From JBFIHF01 sp964411125 (GTDB taxonomy: Bacteria > Myxococcota_A > Bradymonadia > Bradymonadales > Bradymonadaceae): 64,000 nt of DNA. Under the pieces are notes generated by a model. That model saw only the letters and a program-made list of their open reading frames with translations. It did not search any database and was not told the DNA's origin. The DNA is taken from positions 20,380 through 84,379 of the forward strand of contig CAYPJU010000021.1 of assembly GCA_964411125.1 (NCBI GenBank), in the 5' to 3' direction. Position 1 is the stretch's first letter; each line of letters starts with the position of its first letter. Position numbers and translations under genes: made by a program. Below, one piece after another: positions 60,518 through 64,000 of the stretch.

Positions 60518-62611
60518 GTGGAATTTTACGATCTCAGCACTGCGTGGATCATCACTCGCCTCATCTTCATGGCGGGCATTTTCGCTACCTTCGCGTACGC
60601 CGGATGGGTCGTCTTCACCCTGATCCGGTACGTCGCCTGGGGACGCGGGAAACCACAGTTCGACCGCCTGCCGCAGCGACTCCGCGACTTCGCGGTCTTC
60701 GTCCTCGGCCAGGCGCGCGTCATCCGAGAGGCCGGGGGTATCCTGCACCTCTTCATCTTCTGGGGCTTCCTGATCCTGCAGCTCGAAACGATCGAGTACA
60801 TGATCCGCGGGATCTTCTTCGACTTCCATTACTCCAAGATCATCGGCATCCCCGCCTATAACGTGCTGCTGTGCTTGCAGGACATCATGGCCGGGATCGT
60901 CTTCGTGGCGCTCATGATCGCGGCCGTCCGGCGCTTCGTCATTCGCCCGAAACATGTGGTCCCGAGTGCGGACGCAGCGATCATCATCGCTCTCATCGCC
61001 GGTCTCATGGTCACGAAGTTCATCGCAAACGGCGTCGAAATCTGGGCCGTCGCCCCGCCCAACCTCACCGGCGGCGAGATGTACTCCGCCGAAGCGATCG
61101 CCGCGCTGGGGCATGATCCGCGATGGACTCCAATCGCCCTGCTCACCGGCAGCATCTTCGCGGACGCCGGTGCCCCGCTCGTCTGGTACCACATCGGCTT
61201 CATGCTCCACCTCGGGATCGTGGCTTTCTTCGCGTACTACATTCCGCGAGGGAAGCACCTGCACCTCATCGGTGCGATGCCCAACATCTTCTTCCGAAAG
61301 GAGATCCCGACCGGCGCCCTCTATCCCGTCCACAACCTCGAAGACGAGAACGCGATGAGTTTCGGCGTGGGACACGTCGAAGAGCTCACGTGGAAACAAC
61401 TCCTCGACACCTACGCGTGTACCGAATGCGGACGCTGCGAGCACTATTGTCCGGCATACAACACCGGCAAATCGCTCAATCCGATGATGATCATTCACAA
61501 GGTGAAGGACGAGCTGAAGTCCAAGGGCTCCCAGGTCCTGCTCGGCGACGCGGACCCCGAGGAATGGCCGCTCATGACGGGCGGGACGATCTCGAAGGAA
61601 GAACTCTGGGCTTGCACGACCTGCGGCGCTTGCGTCGCAAACTGTCCCGTCTTCATCGAACACGTCGACACCATCGTCGACATGCGGCGCTACCTCGCAC
61701 TCACCACCGGGGACTTCGCTCCCGAAGTCGGTCGGACCTTCCGCAACATGGAGTCCAACTCGAATCCATGGGGCGTCTCTTCGTCGTTCCGCGGCGACTG
61801 GGCCGCAGGACTCGACATTCCGATGGTCAGCGAGCTCGAGAAGCCGCCGGAGTATCTCTTCTGGGTGGGCTGCGCTGGTAGCTTCGACGACCGTCAGAAG
61901 AAGGTCACGGTCGCTTTCGCGAAGATCCTCAGGGCTGCCGGCGTCTCATTCGCCATTCTCGGCTCCGAAGAAGGTTGCACCGGCGACCCCGCGCGGCGCC
62001 TCGGCAACGAGTACCTATACTGGATGCTCGCCAGCACTGCGATCGAGACGCTGAACGGCTACGGCGTCACGAAGATTTTGACCTCGTGTCCGCACTGCTA
62101 TCACACGATCGCCAAGGAGTATCCGCAGCTCGGCGGGAACTACGAGGTCCTCCACCACAGCGATGTGATCCAGGACCTGCTCCGGGAGAACCGGCTGCAG
62201 TTGCGACCGTCGGCTTTCACCAAGGTCACCTACCACGACTCCTGCTACATCGGCCGGTGGCGCGACGAGTACGAAGGCCCGCGCGAAGTTCTGCGCGCCG
62301 TCGAGGGGATCGAGGTCCAGGAGATGGAGCTCACCAAACGACAGTCCTTCTGTTGCGGAGCTGGCGGGGGCCGCATGTGGATGGAGGAGCACGAAGGTAA
62401 GCGGGTCAACATCGAACGTACCGACCAGGCCCTCGCGACCAATCCCGACACCATCGCTGTCGCATGCCCCTTCTGCATGACGATGTTCGACGACGGGCTA
62501 AAGAACCGAGGGGCCGAAAAGGTCCAGCTCAAAGACCTGGCCGAAATCATCGCCGAGAACCTCGCCGTCGAAGAGGAGCCTCGCCGCGAAACGGCCGCCG
62601 CGGCCGAATAA
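60518..62611 (+). CDS. Membrane iron-sulfur oxidoreductase, probably ETF:menaquinone oxidoreductase-like
   Basis: A 697-residue inner-membrane electron carrier. Start is GTG (60518), preceded by GGAG six bases upstream; the long upstream in-frame extension has neither signal nor ribosome binding site. Residues about 5-275 hold five membrane helices of the nitrate-reductase-gamma type with His in GILHLFIFWG and FMLHLGIVAFF as likely haem b ligands. Two [4Fe-4S] ferredoxin clusters follow (Cys301/304/307/311 and Cys366/369/372/376), then two CCG (heterodisulfide-reductase-like) domains with GCAGSFDD, GCTGDPARR, SCPHC, HDSCYIGRW, CCGAGGG and CPFCMTMF. This is the layout of the DUF224 ETF:menaquinone oxidoreductase (EMO) of Geobacter, which passes electrons from acyl-CoA dehydrogenases via ETF to the quinone pool. 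ETF genes are not in the window, so the role is inferred. Confidence 0.87.
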   Translation: MEFYDLSTAWIITRLIFMAGIFATFAYAGWVVFTLIRYVAWGRGKPQFDRLPQRLRDFAVFVLGQARVIREAGGILHLFIFWGFLILQLETIEYMIRGIFFDFHYSKIIGIPAYNVLLCLQDIMAGIVFVALMIAAVRRFVIRPKHVVPSADAAIIIALIAGLMVTKFIANGVEIWAVAPPNLTGGEMYSAEAIAALGHDPRWTPIALLTGSIFADAGAPLVWYHIGFMLHLGIVAFFAYYIPRGKHLHLIGAMPNIFFRKEIPTGALYPVHNLEDENAMSFGVGHVEELTWKQLLDTYACTECGRCEHYCPAYNTGKSLNPMMIIHKVKDELKSKGSQVLLGDADPEEWPLMTGGTISKEELWACTTCGACVANCPVFIEHVDTIVDMRRYLALTTGDFAPEVGRTFRNMESNSNPWGVSSSFRGDWAAGLDIPMVSELEKPPEYLFWVGCAGSFDDRQKKVTVAFAKILRAAGVSFAILGSEEGCTGDPARRLGNEYLYWMLASTAIETLNGYGVTKILTSCPHCYHTIAKEYPQLGGNYEVLHHSDVIQDLLRENRLQLRPSAFTKVTYHDSCYIGRWRDEYEGPREVLRAVEGIEVQEMELTKRQSFCCGAGGGRMWMEEHEGKRVNIERTDQALATNPDTIAVACPFCMTMFDDGLKNRGAEKVQLKDLAEIIAENLAVEEEPRRETAAAAE

Positions 62612-62706
62612 GTGCTCGGGCCGGGCTGTTTCGCCTCTGAGCGGGCGCGAACCCTTGCGGCCCGGCATCGCCGGGACTACTTTCTCGGCACCTTCACGGA
62701 TGCGAT

Positions 62707-63657
62707 GTGACTGATTCCAAGACAGATGCGCGACTGCTCGACGAGACGCGTCGCTTCATCAAAGACACTCAGGGTCGCCTCAAGCGGAACAAGCGGGTCG
62801 CAGACGACGCCAGAAAGGCGATCGCCGCCGCCCTCGACGAGCTGCGCCACGCCGCGAAGGAAGCCGACGCTGACGAGGTCGAGGAGCAACGGCGCAAGAT
62901 CGAGCGCATGGTCGAGGAACACGTCGCCCCCACGGAGAAGAGCACGTGGCGGGAGTACGCGGAGAGTATCGGCATCGCCGTCATCCTCGCCCTCTTCCTG
63001 CGCGGCTTCGTGGTGGAAGCGTTCAAGATTCCGACCGGCAGCATGATCCCCACCCTCCTCGTCGGGGACCACCTCTTCGTCAACAAGTTCACGTACGGGA
63101 TCCGCATACCCTTCACCAAGAAGTACGTCACCCACTTCGATGACCCCGAAAAAGGTGACATCGTCGTCTTCACCTTCCCCCACGAGGACGCGAGGGCGCA
63201 CCTCGACCAGCAGTCGCCCGCGCAGCGTAGCTGTATCGACCGTCAGTCCCTCTCCGAGGAGAAGGACATGATCAAGCGGATCGTGGGCGTGGAAGGCGAC
63301 ACTATCGAGGTGAAGGACAATCGTCTGATCATCAACGGCGACCCACTCAAACGCACCTTCCTCCGAAAAGAAGTCACCGGGAACTACATGTACCCCTACG
63401 AAATCTTGGAAGAGGAATCGATGCCCGATGGCTCCACCTACACCGTGCGATTCCGAGGTGGCGGCCAGGATTTCCCCAGGACCACCGTCAAAGAGGGACA
63501 CATCTTCGTGATGGGCGACAACAGGGACAATTCCTCGGATGGCCGTTGCTGGGGGCAGGTCCCGATCGAGAACATCAAAGGCCGGGCCATGGTCATCTGG
63601 CTCTCCATCGGTCCCACCGGCATTCGCTGGGAGCGCTTCGGGCGCACCATCGAGTAG
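62707..63657 (+). CDS. lepB: Signal peptidase I
   Basis: A 316-residue inner-membrane leader peptidase. A cytoplasmic N-terminal coiled-coil-like region (about 1-80, KRNKRVADDARKAIAAALDEL) precedes one membrane helix (about 85-103). Catalytic residues are complete: Ser112 in IPTGSMIPTL and Lys190 in MIKRIVGVEGD, with GDIVVF and the GDNRDNSSDGRCWG motif of box E. It would cleave secretory signal peptides. The start is GTG (62707) with only a weak GGAT upstream. The enlarged N-terminus is unusual versus E. coli but occurs in this phylum. It follows the iron-sulfur gene by 95 bases. Confidence 0.94.
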   Translation: MTDSKTDARLLDETRRFIKDTQGRLKRNKRVADDARKAIAAALDELRHAAKEADADEVEEQRRKIERMVEEHVAPTEKSTWREYAESIGIAVILALFLRGFVVEAFKIPTGSMIPTLLVGDHLFVNKFTYGIRIPFTKKYVTHFDDPEKGDIVVFTFPHEDARAHLDQQSPAQRSCIDRQSLSEEKDMIKRIVGVEGDTIEVKDNRLIINGDPLKRTFLRKEVTGNYMYPYEILEEESMPDGSTYTVRFRGGGQDFPRTTVKEGHIFVMGDNRDNSSDGRCWGQVPIENIKGRAMVIWLSIGPTGIRWERFGRTIE

Positions 63658-63807
63658 CCCGGTTTGCGGGATGTCCCGCTACGCACGGGCCCTTCCTCCG
63701 CCGGAAGTGGAACGCAGCTTTCCGGGAACCCCATGCCCCGTTCGAAGCGCACGTTCGTGTCGCGAAAGCACCACGCTTGCTCCACACAACCCGAATGATC
63801 TCGCTTT

Positions 63808-63828
63808 GCCCCGTCGCACGGGGCCTTT
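63808..63828 (+). terminator. Possible terminator after lepB
   Basis: GCCCCGT, three-base loop, ACGGGGC then CCTTTCG, 150 bases past the lepB stop. The U-tract is short, so strength is uncertain. Confidence 0.35.
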
Positions 63829-63881
63829 CGCCCCACCCGTCACTTTTTTCGCAACGCTCGCCGGCCGCTGCCGATAACGGA

Positions 63882-63903
63882 GGGACGGCGATGGTGCCGT
63901 CCC
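63882..63903 (+). promoter_or_regulatory. Hairpin just upstream of the ribosome binding site of the last gene
   Basis: GGGACGGC, six-base loop, GCCGTCCC, five bases before the GGAGG of the gene at 63919. It could influence translation of that gene; no known riboswitch was recognised. Confidence 0.3.
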
Positions 63904-63918
63904 TGACCGGAGGCACCG

Positions 63919-64000
63919 ATGACGGACGCGAAGCTGATACTCCCTGGCGAGTTCTTCGAATCGAACCGAGGGACGAAGGACGCGAAGTACTTTCTGACCC
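63919..64000 (+). CDS. Unidentified gene, 5' end only
   Basis: Begins MTDAKLILPG, preceded by GGAGG five bases upstream of the ATG, and runs open to the end of the window (27 codons visible). The visible N-terminus is soluble-looking (EFFESNRGTKDAKYFLT); nothing can be said of its function. Confidence 0.6.
   Translation, partial: MTDAKLILPGEFFESNRGTKDAKYFLT

Overview
The window is high-GC bacterial chromosome with no phage, insertion sequence, CRISPR array, tRNA or rRNA that I could see. The gene content points to the Myxococcota / former Deltaproteobacteria, possibly a Bradymonadales- or Sandaracinaceae-like lineage. The evidence is cysteine-rich secreted lipoproteins, a Hanks-type kinase beside a PP2C phosphatase, many lipoproteins, MORN and TPR proteins, myxobacterial-type outer-membrane beta-barrels, and a DUF507 protein. 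This placement is inferred from gene content; no marker gene was compared.

Layout. (1) 1-15 kb: single genes and short operons on both strands: the end of a Cys-rich protein, FxsA, a PHP protein with an RGG-like tail, a PfkB sugar kinase, a 1101-residue beta-propeller lipoprotein, an AmpG-like transporter, a MepA-like endopeptidase, PgsA with a lytic transglycosylase, a second Cys-rich lipoprotein, DUF507 and enolase. (2) 15-26 kb, all minus strand: a signalling cluster (Ser/Thr kinase, MPN-like protein lacking the JAMM residues, two envelope proteins, PP2C fused to a cyclic-nucleotide-binding-like domain), followed upstream by an AI-2E-type membrane protein, carA, pyrB and lepA. (3) 26-37.4 kb: a tightly coupled envelope operon of two paralogous beta-barrels, a membrane-anchored TPR protein, a membrane protein with Ig/carboxypeptidase-regulatory-like domains, DUF4350, MoxR, DUF58 and a Ca-binding-like lipoprotein. 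(4) 37.5-43.4 kb: ftsY, smc and a small membrane protein.

(5) 43.4-48.4 kb, minus strand: apaG, two small exported proteins, a ClpP-fold protein apparently without its nucleophile, then eutB-eutC-eutL. EutL is a microcompartment shell trimer, yet no other shell gene is in the window. (6) 48.7-56.9 kb, plus strand: a large lipoprotein, a signal-peptidase-like protein lacking both catalytic residues, a small Omp85-type barrel and a heterodimeric ABC exporter. (7) 56.9-60.2 kb, minus strand: a newly noted 44-residue membrane protein, TraB-family, MORN lipoprotein and LON-domain genes. (8) 60.5-64 kb, plus strand: a membrane iron-sulfur oxidoreductase resembling ETF:menaquinone oxidoreductase, an intact signal peptidase I, and the start of an unidentified gene.

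The best candidates for something undescribed are the beta-barrel/TPR/MoxR-DUF58 operon, the kinase-to-phosphatase cluster with the degenerate MPN domain, the shell-less eutBCL set, and the pseudo-signal-peptidase locus.
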